DNA of 5,095 nt from Candidatus Margulisiibacteriota bacterium. GTDB lineage: Bacteria; Margulisbacteria; WOR-1; JAUWWO01. A model generated the notes under the pieces. The model was given only the letters and a program-made list of their open reading frames with translations, was not told the origin of the DNA and searched no databases. Below, in pieces: positions 1 to 5,095 of the stretch; the first letter of the stretch is position 1, and every line of letters begins with the position of its first letter. Location: assembly GCA_030616825.1 (NCBI GenBank), contig JAUWWO010000056.1, forward strand, positions 1 to 5,095, given 5' to 3'. The translations under genes were made by a program, and so were the position numbers.

Positions 1-1252
1 AAACGAGTGGTGTAAGTGTTGCGCGCCTCCCGCCAAAGATGATCGCTGAAATTGGTACTCCATGATGATGCTCAAGCCGGTTTGTGATCGAAGGACACTG
101 AATTGCTGGTGCTGTAAACCGGGCATTTGGATGTGCGCCGAATATTGATTTTCCATCTTTATCAACTATTCCCTTTTTCCATGGTTTTCCCGTCCAGTCT
201 GTGCCTTCCTCAGGGTTAGGTGGGTCACCACCTTCCCACCAGACTGTGCTGTCTTTTTTGAGGAGCACGTTTGTGAATATTGTATTTTTGTTTATTGTTG
301 CTATCGCATTTGGATTTGTCTTGGAGTTTGTCCCTGGAGCCACGCCGAAAAATCCATATTCCGGATTTATTGCCCAAAGTGTTCCATCAGTATCAATTCT
401 CATCCATGCTATGTCGTCGCCCACTGTCCAGATTCGATAGCCCTTGCTCTTTAAGCCCTCCGGCGGAATGAGCATTGCAAGGTTTGTTTTTCCGCAGGCG
501 CTGGGGAAGGCTGCTGCAATGTAAGCGATGTAACCAGAGGGGTCTTCCACCCCCATGATCAGCATGTGTTCTGCCATCCATCCCTCGCGTTGGGCAAGGA
601 AGCTCCCTATGCGAAGAGCCAAGCATTTCGTGCCCAGGAGAACGTTTCCGCCGTAACCAGAACCAACACTCCAGATAGTGTTGTCCTCTGGGAAATGCAG
701 GATCAGTCTCTTATTTATATCACGCTCCGCTTTGCCGTGAAGACATTTTGTAAATTTGCCACTTGAACCTAACTGTTCTAGTACCTTGGTTCCCATACGG
801 GTCATTATGCGCATATTCAGCACCACATAGATGCTGTCGGTGAGCTCTACACCGATCTTGCTGAATGGAGAGCCAATTGGTCCCATTGAGAAGGGGATAA
901 CGTACATTGTTCGTCCCTTCATGGAGCCTTTAAATATCTCGCCTGCGCGTTTATAGCCCTCCTTAGGGGACATCCAGTTATTGATGGGACCAGCATCTTT
1001 CTTTTTTCTTGTACATATAAAAGTTAGCTTTTCGGTCCTGGCCACATCGTTTACAGCGGTTCGGTGATAGACGCAGCCCGGAAGTTTCTGCTGATCAAGC
1101 TGGATAAGTTCTCCTGTTGCAAAAGCTTCTCTCTCAAGGCGTTCCTTTTCCTCCTCGGATCCGTCAATCCATACGATCTTATCTGGTCTGCACATGTCAG
1201 CCATTTTGTTTACCCATTGTTCAAGTTCAGCGTGTCTTGCTATCTTAACCAC
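1..1252 (-). CDS. pckG: GTP-dependent phosphoenolpyruvate carboxykinase, N-terminal two-thirds (runs off the left edge)
   Basis: This enzyme catalyses oxaloacetate + GTP = PEP + GDP + CO2 in the cytoplasm, linking the TCA cycle to gluconeogenesis. The open frame gives 417 codons with no stop before base 1; the family is usually about 600-620 residues, so the C-terminal third is outside the window. Visible family features: an N-terminal PD-I-W-DGSEEE segment (residues 23-35), the substrate-loop GRTMYVIPFSMGP (113-125, with the substrate-contacting Arg114), SGYGGN (198-203), likely Mn ligands Lys209 and His229 (in AEHM), the kinase-1 P-loop PSACGKTN (250-257, with the hyper-reactive Cys253), kinase-2 GDDIAW (278-283), FFGVAPGT (301-308) and FGGRR (406-410). 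These mark the GTP family, not the ATP family. The start chosen is GTG at 1252, one base after the hisA stop, with a weak GGA upstream; it keeps the family-like segment before the PD motif. ATG at 1204 would remove 16 residues. It is last in the visible leftward operon. No defect is seen in the part present. Confidence 0.95.
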   Translation of the reverse strand, partial: MVKIARHAELEQWVNKMADMCRPDKIVWIDGSEEEKERLEREAFATGELIQLDQQKLPGCVYHRTAVNDVARTEKLTFICTRKKKDAGPINNWMSPKEGYKRAGEIFKGSMKGRTMYVIPFSMGPIGSPFSKIGVELTDSIYVVLNMRIMTRMGTKVLEQLGSSGKFTKCLHGKAERDINKRLILHFPEDNTIWSVGSGYGGNVLLGTKCLALRIGSFLAQREGWMAEHMLIMGVEDPSGYIAYIAAAFPSACGKTNLAMLIPPEGLKSKGYRIWTVGDDIAWMRIDTDGTLWAINPEYGFFGVAPGTNSKTNPNAIATINKNTIFTNVLLKKDSTVWWEGGDPPNPEEGTDWTGKPWKKGIVDKDGKSIFGAHPNARFTAPAIQCPSITNRLEHHHGVPISAIIFGGRRATLTPLV

Positions 1253-1253
1253 C

Positions 1254-1991
1254 TCATTCCATAGAATTATACTCAAGGGCTTTTGATAATTCAATTGCAC
1301 CGTTGTACAGCGCTTTTCCGGTGACGCATCCTTCAACTCCGTATACGGATAAGTTTTTTATTTCTTCTATATCCTTGTAGGATGAGATTCCGCCAGAGGC
1401 GATTACAGGGACTTTTACTGATTTTGCGAATGTTTTAATCCCATCGATATTAGGACCGGCAAGCGTCCCATCTCTTGAGATATCCGTATAGATAAATCTC
1501 TTAATTCCTAAGGAAATCGCTTCCTTTGCAAGCTCTATTGGAGGTTTGTTTGATTCGACCTGCCATCCTTTTATTGCGGTTTTCCCGCCTTTTGAGTCTA
1601 TACTTACTGCGATCTTGTCTCCGTATATGGCGCACATTTCCCGGACAAGCTCTGGATCCTCTATGACCACGGTGCCAAGCATGATGCGGTCCACTCCAGC
1701 TTCAAGGAGTTCCTCTACGTTCTCTCCCTTCCTTATGCCTCCACCAACCTGAATAGGGATTCTAAGTTTTGACGCTATTCCTTTTATTATGGGGATATTT
1801 GTGAAAATCCCAGTTTTTGCGCCATCAAGATCAACTACATGGAGCCTTGTTGCCCCTAAGTATTCCCACTTTAGTGCTGCCTCAATAGGGGAGGTATCAT
1901 AGACGGTTTTTGCATCAAACTTGCCCTGTTTGAGCCGCACGCATTTTCCTTCCATTATGTCCACTGCCGGGATTACCTCAAATCGAGCCAT
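1254..1991 (-). CDS. hisA: HisA, phosphoribosylformimino-AICAR-phosphate (ProFAR) isomerase
   Basis: This is the histidine biosynthesis isomerase that opens the aminoaldose ProFAR to the aminoketose PRFAR, the substrate of the HisF-HisH synthase. The 245 residues match the usual length (about 240-250) of this cytoplasmic (beta/alpha)8 barrel. The N-terminal strand IPAVDI carries the expected catalytic Asp11. The second catalytic Asp is Asp132 in VSIDSKGG (129-136). Phosphate-binding half-barrel motifs are QVGGGIR (81-87) and ASGGIS (198-203), and YTDISRDGTLAGPN (168-181) is the HisA-type loop. The Trp-containing loop KGWQ (141-144) also favours HisA over HisF. The ATG directly follows the hisH TAG with no spacer, and a strong GGGAGGG ribosome site lies inside the end of hisH, six bases (from GGAGG) before the start. 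The TGA stop is one base before the pckG GTG. No hisF follows it here. The gene appears intact. Confidence 0.97.
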   Translation of the reverse strand: MARFEVIPAVDIMEGKCVRLKQGKFDAKTVYDTSPIEAALKWEYLGATRLHVVDLDGAKTGIFTNIPIIKGIASKLRIPIQVGGGIRKGENVEELLEAGVDRIMLGTVVIEDPELVREMCAIYGDKIAVSIDSKGGKTAIKGWQVESNKPPIELAKEAISLGIKRFIYTDISRDGTLAGPNIDGIKTFAKSVKVPVIASGGISSYKDIEEIKNLSVYGVEGCVTGKALYNGAIELSKALEYNSME

Positions 1992-2609
1992 CTAGGCCCT
2001 CCCTTTTTTGCATAAATTGCCAAAGTTCTTCAGTATGGATAGACCCGGGTCTCCACTTTTTTCTGGATGGAATTGCACGCCAAAGATATTTTCCTTGGAT
2101 ATGACGGATACAAAATTGGCTCCGTAATCGGTTTCTGTAGAGACGATTGATCCTTCTTCTGGTAGAGTATAATATGAGTGAGCGAAATACATCATTGTTC
2201 CGGAGGGAATTCCATCAACTATCTTTGAAGGCCGTTTTACGATCAGTCTATTCCAGCCCATATGCGGGACAGCAAGTCCTGATTTTGGAAATCTCTTGGA
2301 AGTTCCTTTTAACACGCTAAAGCCATTCTGCTTTCCTTCCTCGCTTGAGGAGAAAAGAAGCTGCATCCCAAGACATATTCCCAGGAAGGGTTTTTTTAAG
2401 GCAATCTCTTCAAGTATTATGGATTCCATGTTGCTTCTTCTTAGCTCTATTATCCCAGCATCAAATGCCCCAACCCCGGGGAGGACGATCCCAGCTGCAT
2501 TTCTGATCTCGGTTTTGTTCTTTGTAATGACAGAGGGGAACCCCAGAGCTTGAAAGGCCTTTTGTACGCTCCTTAAATTTCCTATCCCGTAATCTATTAT
2601 TACTATCAT
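1992..2609 (-). CDS. hisH: HisH, glutamine amidotransferase subunit of imidazole glycerol phosphate synthase
   Basis: HisH hydrolyses glutamine and passes ammonia to HisF, which makes imidazole glycerol phosphate and AICAR. It is a class I (triad) amidotransferase of 205 residues, the normal length. Motifs in order: IIDYGIGNLRSV at the N-terminus (4-15), LPGVGAFDAG (43-52), the nucleophile elbow LGICLGMQLLF (76-86) with Cys79, the HisH-typical PHMGWN (115-120), YFAHSYY (141-147), and the triad His181 and Glu183 in GVQFHPEKSG (177-186). An in-frame ATG at 2639 would add ten residues (MPARLWRVSS) that fit no family N-terminus and would overrun the ribosome site. The ATG at 2609 has GGAGG nine bases upstream and begins exactly at the conserved strand, so I use it. 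It abuts hisA. The partner hisF is not in the window and is presumably elsewhere in the genome. The gene appears intact. Confidence 0.96.
   Translation of the reverse strand: MIVIIDYGIGNLRSVQKAFQALGFPSVITKNKTEIRNAAGIVLPGVGAFDAGIIELRRSNMESIILEEIALKKPFLGICLGMQLLFSSSEEGKQNGFSVLKGTSKRFPKSGLAVPHMGWNRLIVKRPSKIVDGIPSGTMMYFAHSYYTLPEEGSIVSTETDYGANFVSVISKENIFGVQFHPEKSGDPGLSILKNFGNLCKKGRA
1997..2003 (-). promoter_or_regulatory. Shine-Dalgarno site of hisA inside the hisH 3' end
   Basis: On the minus strand GGGAGGG lies within the last codons of hisH (encoding Gly-Arg), with GGAGG six bases before the hisA ATG. It settles the hisA start and suggests translational coupling, since ribosomes ending at the hisH TAG stop directly beside the next start. 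Confidence 0.8.
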
Positions 2610-2617
2610 AGATGAGA

Positions 2618-2632
2618 CCCTCCAGAGGCGGG
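2618..2632 (-). promoter_or_regulatory. hisH Shine-Dalgarno site in the 3' arm of a small GC-rich hairpin
   Basis: On the minus strand this reads CCCGCC-TCT-GGAGGG. The arms pair at five of six positions (one G-A mismatch) around a three-base loop, and one further G-U pair is possible outside. GGAGG in the right arm is the only good ribosome site for the hisH ATG at 2609, nine bases downstream. The hairpin could limit hisH translation unless ribosomes or other factors open it. The site itself is clear; the regulatory role is inference. Confidence 0.5.
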
Positions 2633-2654
2633 CAGGCATCCTCGACTACGCGGG

Positions 2655-3644
2655 TTAACCGTCACCTCTTATACACAGCGCTGCTGCGCCAAGAATGCCG
2701 ATGTTCTCTTTAAGCTTTGTCCGAACTATTTTAACGTGTTCCTTTGCAGGAGAAAGAGCGAGCTTCCTCACTGTTTGTTTGATTGGTTTCAAGAGAAGAT
2801 TTCCCGTCTTCATTATTCCGCCTCCCAGACCTATCATATCAGGGCTGAATATATTAACTAGGTTTGATAGTCCAATCCCGAGGTAATAAGCTGCCTCATT
2901 TATTACTTTGAGTGCTGATTTATCACCTAGTTTTGCAGCGCGTCCGACAATCTCCGCACTAATTTCTTTTCTTCTTCCTCCAGCAAGTTTTAAAATTAAA
3001 GAGCCTTTGTTTTTGGAGACTTCTTCTTTGGCTCGCCTGGCAATAGCTGTGCCCGACGTCATGGCTTCAAGACAACCAAGATTCCCGCATCTACATTTTG
3101 GGCCCCCTTCTTTAATTATCATATGTCCAATTTCTCCGGCTCCGCCAATACTTCCACGGTATGGTTCTCCGTTTATTATTATTCCTCCGCCAATGCCTGT
3201 GCTTACTGTAATATAAATAAAATTCTTCTTACCTTTTGCAGCGCCAAAAACAAATTAACCAAGTGCTGCCGCATTTGCATCATTGTCTAGGACAACCTTT
3301 TTGCGGAATTCATCCTCTATAATCTTTTTGAGTGACACTCTCTTCCAGCCGGGCAGGTTTGGTGGGTTCAGTATTATTCCTTTTTCATATAAGATCGGTC
3401 CTGGCGCGCCTATACCGATAGCTTTAATCCTTGATACTGGAACACAGGAATCATTCAGAAGCTTTTGAATTGATCTCTTTATGTTTCTTATAACTACCGA
3501 CGAGCCTCGATGGGCTTCGGTTGGCAAGTTTATCTTGCTTTTTATTTTGCCACTGGTTGTAACAATCGCAGAGAGTATCTTTGTGCCGCCGAGATCAACG
3601 CCGATTATATATTTTTTCCTGCTCATTTGAGGGAAGTATATCAT
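2655..3644 (-). pseudogene. ROK-family sugar kinase (glucokinase-like), interrupted by an in-frame TAA
   Basis: ROK kinases phosphorylate glucose or related sugars such as N-acetyl hexosamines with ATP in the cytoplasm; some ROK proteins are repressors. There is no N-terminal helix-turn-helix here, so a kinase is likely. Read through the stop, the gene is 329 codons, close to family length. Motifs: VDLGGTK (16-22), GIGAPGP (77-83), the catalytic Asp122 in DNDANAAALG (120-129), STGIGGG (148-154), the sugar-binding ExGH motif EIGH (171-174), and zinc ligands His174, Cys184, Cys186 and Cys191 in CRCGNLGCLE (184-193). Codon 130 (3257-3255) is TAA where the family has a strongly conserved Glu after ALG. 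The frame is unchanged and motifs resume at once (FVFGAAKGKKNF). The left fragment of 129 residues lacks the sugar and zinc sites. The first ATG after the stop (3122) would lack the ATP-binding glycines and ExGH. The start is uncertain: ATG 3644 or ATG 3626 (giving MSRKKY, a more family-like N-terminus), neither with a good ribosome site. Sugar specificity cannot be read from the sequence. Confidence 0.88.
3255..3257 (-). other. Premature TAA in the ROK kinase
   Basis: The minus strand reads CTT GGT TAA TTT GTT TTT GGC. Changing the TAA to GAA (one base, T to G) restores the family-typical ALGE...FG sequence. The upstream and downstream open segments are in the same frame (3644 minus 3122 is 522, or 174 codons), which excludes an uncompensated frameshift. 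Confidence 0.9.
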
Positions 3645-3688
3645 AATATTAAGTTTTTCTAAAGAATTCTGTAGGATTCAAACCATTA

Positions 3689-3717
3689 TTGCGAAAACAC
3701 TAAAAAAATGATAAAAT
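3689..3717 (+). promoter_or_regulatory. Probable sigma-70-type promoter for mraY-murD
   Basis: A -35 box TTGCGA (3689-3694, 4 of 6) and a -10 box TAAAAT (3712-3717, 5 of 6) have the ideal 17-base spacing. Transcription would start near 3724, giving a leader of about 80 bases to the mraY ATG. The -10 overlaps the -10 of the opposite promoter by two bases, so polymerase could not use both at once if both are real. Confidence 0.45.
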
Positions 3718-3735
3718 TTATAACTTGTATGGCAA
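3708..3735 (-). promoter_or_regulatory. Probable sigma-70-type promoter for the leftward ROK-hisH-hisA-pckG unit
   Basis: On the minus strand a -35 box TTGCCA (3735-3730, 5 of 6 to consensus) and a -10 box TATCAT (3713-3708, 5 of 6) are separated by 16 bases. Transcription would start near 3701, leaving a leader of about 57 bases before ATG 3644. This was assigned by eye in AT-rich DNA where chance matches are common. Confidence 0.5.
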
Positions 3736-3743
3736 ACTCCTCA

Positions 3744-3762
3744 GAGATTCTTCGAGATTCTT
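3744..3762 (+). repeat. Tandem 9-bp direct repeat in the mraY leader
   Basis: GAGATTCTT occurs at 3744-3752 and again at 3754-3762 with one base between, a 10-bp period close to one DNA helical turn. It lies just upstream of the leftward -35 box and inside the predicted mraY leader. It is flanked by the 6-bp inverted pair GCAAAC (3732-3737) and GTTTGC (3765-3770). It could be an operator with two same-face half sites; no regulator is identifiable. Confidence 0.4.
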
Positions 3763-3803
3763 TGGTTTGCTCTTGTTTAGAAAGGTAGAAAGTTAACAGG
3801 GTA

Positions 3804-4766
3804 ATGTTTAATTTATTTTTGGTTTTTCTTAGCGCAGTTTTGGCCGGGTATTTTATTTCTCTTGCGATTGTATGGTTGCTCAAGGTATTCAGGCTCGGTC
3901 AGTTCATTCGTCCCGAAGGCCCTTCCTCGCATAAATCCAAGGCGGGAACTCCAACTATGGGCGGGATTGCTCCCCTTATCACGATTTTGCTTTTTGTTTT
4001 GATTTTGATCAATGTGGATTTAAAGGGTGAGTATGCAGCGCTGATGATTCTTTTTGTTGGGAATGCTGCCTTGGGATTTTCTGATGATCTGCTGAAAATA
4101 AGAAAGAGACAAAACAGGGGATTTGCCCCCTGGCAGAAGCTTCTGGGACAGGTTATATTTGCATCTGCCTTTGCTGGACTTCTTAGTTATTGAGGTCATG
4201 CTGATGGGGTAAGTGGGATATTAAAGAATCTTTACATAAACATACCTTATGTTTATTTTCCTTTCATTGTGCTTGTGATTGTTGGGACGTCAAATGCTGT
4301 AAATCTGACCGATGGTCTCGACGGACTTGCGGGAGGGGTCTTAAGTATTGCCTTTATCGCATTCGGGATAATTGCCTTTAGGCTTCAGTTTATGAATGAG
4401 GCGTTGATATCGATGGTTGCTGCAGGGGCAATGCTTTCTTTCTTGCGATTCAATTTCTACCGTGCACAGGTGTTTATGGGCGATGTAGGATCCCTTGCTC
4501 TTGGAGCCCTTCTTTCTGGTATAGCGGTTTTACTTCACAAGGAATTGCTCCTCATTGTTATTGGGGGCATATTTGTGATCGAAGCACTTTCAGTAATTCT
4601 GCAGGTTTTATCGTTTAAATTATTTAAGCGACGGATTTTTAGGATGAGTCCGATACACCATCATTTTGAGCTTCTGGGAATATCTGAACCGACTATTGTT
4701 GTTTCCTTTTGCATTGTTGCTGCAGTTTTAGCTGGATTGGGAATTTTGTTATATAGGATATCATAG
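3804..4766 (+). pseudogene. mraY: MraY, phospho-N-acetylmuramoyl-pentapeptide-transferase, interrupted by an in-frame TGA
   Basis: MraY moves phospho-MurNAc-pentapeptide from UDP to undecaprenyl phosphate, making lipid I at the inner face of the cytoplasmic membrane. Read through the stop it is 320 codons, matching short Bacillus-type MraY, with about ten hydrophobic segments. Motifs: GQFIRPEGPSSHKSKAGTPT (32-51), TMGG (51-54), Asp94 and Asp95 in GFSDDLLK (91-98), [15 protein letters not shown] (164-178, with Asp170 and Asp173), catalytic Asp227 in [12 protein letters not shown] (223-234), and the histidine triplet 285-287 in [12 protein letters not shown] (281-292). Codon 130 (4191-4193) is TGA, in a variable loop between membrane segments, and the frame continues unchanged afterwards. 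The N-terminal fragment keeps only the DD motif; the rest carries [11 protein letters not shown] and HHH. A GTG at 4269 could start the second part but has no clear ribosome site. The ATG at 3804 has AGGG only two bases upstream, and a stop (3786-3788) blocks any earlier start. murD follows after 2 bases. Essential in walled bacteria, so an error or a second copy must be considered. Confidence 0.92.
4191..4193 (+). other. Premature TGA in mraY
   Basis: The frame reads CTT CTT AGT TAT TGA GGT CAT GCT GAT. One base change would restore a sense codon such as TGG, TGT, GGA or CGA. The position is not conserved in the family, so the original residue cannot be inferred. hisA in the same window ends with a TGA, which argues against a reassigned code. 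Confidence 0.9.
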
Positions 4767-4768
4767 AA

Positions 4769-5095
4769 ATGAACACATCAAAGCTAATTGGGAAAAAAGT
4801 AACGGTCCTTGGATTTGGGAGGTCTGGCTACGCTGTTGCCAAGAGGCTTTCTTTGCTTGGCGCAAGAGTTTTTCTCTCCGAGGAAAAGTCGAAAGATGAC
4901 TTTGATGTAGGAAAGATTGATGAAATGAAGCGCCTCGGAGTTAAAATGGAATTTGGTGGTCATACTGTTCGCTCACTTGAGGGGGCAGAACTCCTTGTCT
5001 TAAGTCCCGGAGTTCACCTTGATATTCCAATTATTGAGGAAGCAAAGAAAGAGGGAATTTCAGCAATAAGCGAGATCGAACTATCATACTTGACG
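4769..5095 (+). CDS. murD: MurD, UDP-N-acetylmuramoyl-L-alanine:D-glutamate ligase, N-terminal part (runs off the right edge)
   Basis: MurD adds D-glutamate to UDP-MurNAc-L-Ala using ATP, the second amino-acid step of the peptidoglycan stem peptide, in the cytoplasm. The window holds 109 codons of a protein normally about 430-460 residues, essentially domain 1, the Rossmann-like UDP-binding domain. Family features: VTVLGFGRSGYAVAKRL (11-27) with the glycine loop, GARVFLSEE (31-39), LVLSPGVHLDIP (76-87) holding the typical SPGV, and ISAISEIELSYL (97-108), which matches the family's GEIEL segment apart from Ser in place of Gly at residue 101. The ATP-binding GKT motif and catalytic residues lie beyond the edge, so integrity cannot be judged. 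ATG 4769 follows the mraY stop by 2 bases and has AGGA at 4755-4758, ten bases upstream. The mraY-murD order is the classic one of the dcw cluster. Confidence 0.93.
   Translation, partial: MNTSKLIGKKVTVLGFGRSGYAVAKRLSLLGARVFLSEEKSKDDFDVGKIDEMKRLGVKMEFGGHTVRSLEGAELLVLSPGVHLDIPIIEEAKKEGISAISEIELSYLT

Noticed and set aside
2610..2639. Ten-residue N-terminal extension of HisH from ATG 2639
   Set aside because: The extra residues match no HisH N-terminus, the ATG lacks properly spaced ribosome-site bases, and it would place the strong GGAGG inside the coding region.
201..3468. Open frames antisense to pckG, hisA, hisH and the ROK gene (for example 201-440, 1546-1752, 2296-2553 and 2908-3216 on plus)
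   Set aside because: They are overlaps of well-supported minus-strand genes, have no recognisable family features or ribosome sites, and contain low-complexity Pro/Ser-rich translations typical of antisense reading.
3732..3770. Intrinsic terminator formed by GCAAAC and GTTTGC
   Set aside because: The stem is only 6 bp with a 27-base loop, there is no T-run after it, and it sits between divergent genes where no transcript ends.
3686..3883. 65-residue minus-strand open frame across the intergenic region and mraY start
   Set aside because: It overlaps both predicted promoters and the 5' end of mraY, shows no domain or convincing ribosome site, and has the composition expected of random AT-rich sequence.
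3255..4193. Programmed or accidental frameshifts in the ROK kinase and mraY
   Set aside because: In both genes the segments before and after the stop are in the same frame, with no residues missing against the family pattern, so a substitution explains it.
4191..4240. TGA in mraY as a selenocysteine codon
   Set aside because: I see no stable stem-loop of the bacterial SECIS type directly after the TGA (only a 3-bp CAT/ATG pairing), MraY is not a known selenoprotein, and the position is not catalytic.
1254..4766. Alternative genetic code with TGA or TAA read as sense
   Set aside because: hisA ends at TGA, hisH and mraY end at TAG, and the ROK gene ends at TAA just where the families end. The two premature stops are different codons, and no other in-frame stops occur inside the genes.

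Overview
The window is a piece of bacterial chromosome with moderate-to-low GC by eye. It has dense, operon-like packing and contains only housekeeping metabolism and cell-wall genes. I see no RNA genes, CRISPR arrays, insertion sequences or phage genes. The peptidoglycan genes mraY and murD show that it is a walled bacterium. Protein style and the uncommon neighbourhood (ROK kinase, hisH, hisA and GTP-type PEP carboxykinase beside a dcw fragment) suggest an uncultured lineage, perhaps Omnitrophota-like. That placement is a low-confidence impression, not a result.

Layout: two transcription units diverge from a 159-bp intergenic region (3645-3803). The leftward unit, in transcription order, is a ROK-family sugar kinase (3644 to 2655), hisH (2609 to 1992), hisA (1991 to 1254) and GTP-dependent phosphoenolpyruvate carboxykinase (1252 to beyond the left edge). 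hisH, hisA and pckG are separated by 0 and 1 bases, so they are almost certainly co-transcribed and translationally coupled. The rightward unit is mraY (3804-4766) followed 2 bases later by murD (4769 to beyond the right edge), the usual mraY-murD order of a division/cell-wall cluster, but with no murF before it.

The main anomaly is that both promoter-proximal genes, the ROK kinase and mraY, are interrupted by one in-frame stop codon: TAA at 3257-3255 on the minus strand, and TGA at 4191-4193 on the plus strand. In each gene the reading frame is the same before and after the stop, and family motifs are intact on both sides. Each looks like a single-base nonsense substitution, not a frameshift, insertion or recombination. 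MraY is normally essential, so a sequencing or consensus error, a mixed population, or a second copy elsewhere are the first explanations to test.

The intergenic region carries two plausible sigma-70-type promoters facing away from each other with overlapping -10 boxes, plus a 9-bp direct repeat at 10-bp spacing. The hisH ribosome-binding site lies in one arm of a short GC-rich hairpin. I found no convincing undescribed system. The paired nonsense codons and the shared promoter region are the parts worth checking.
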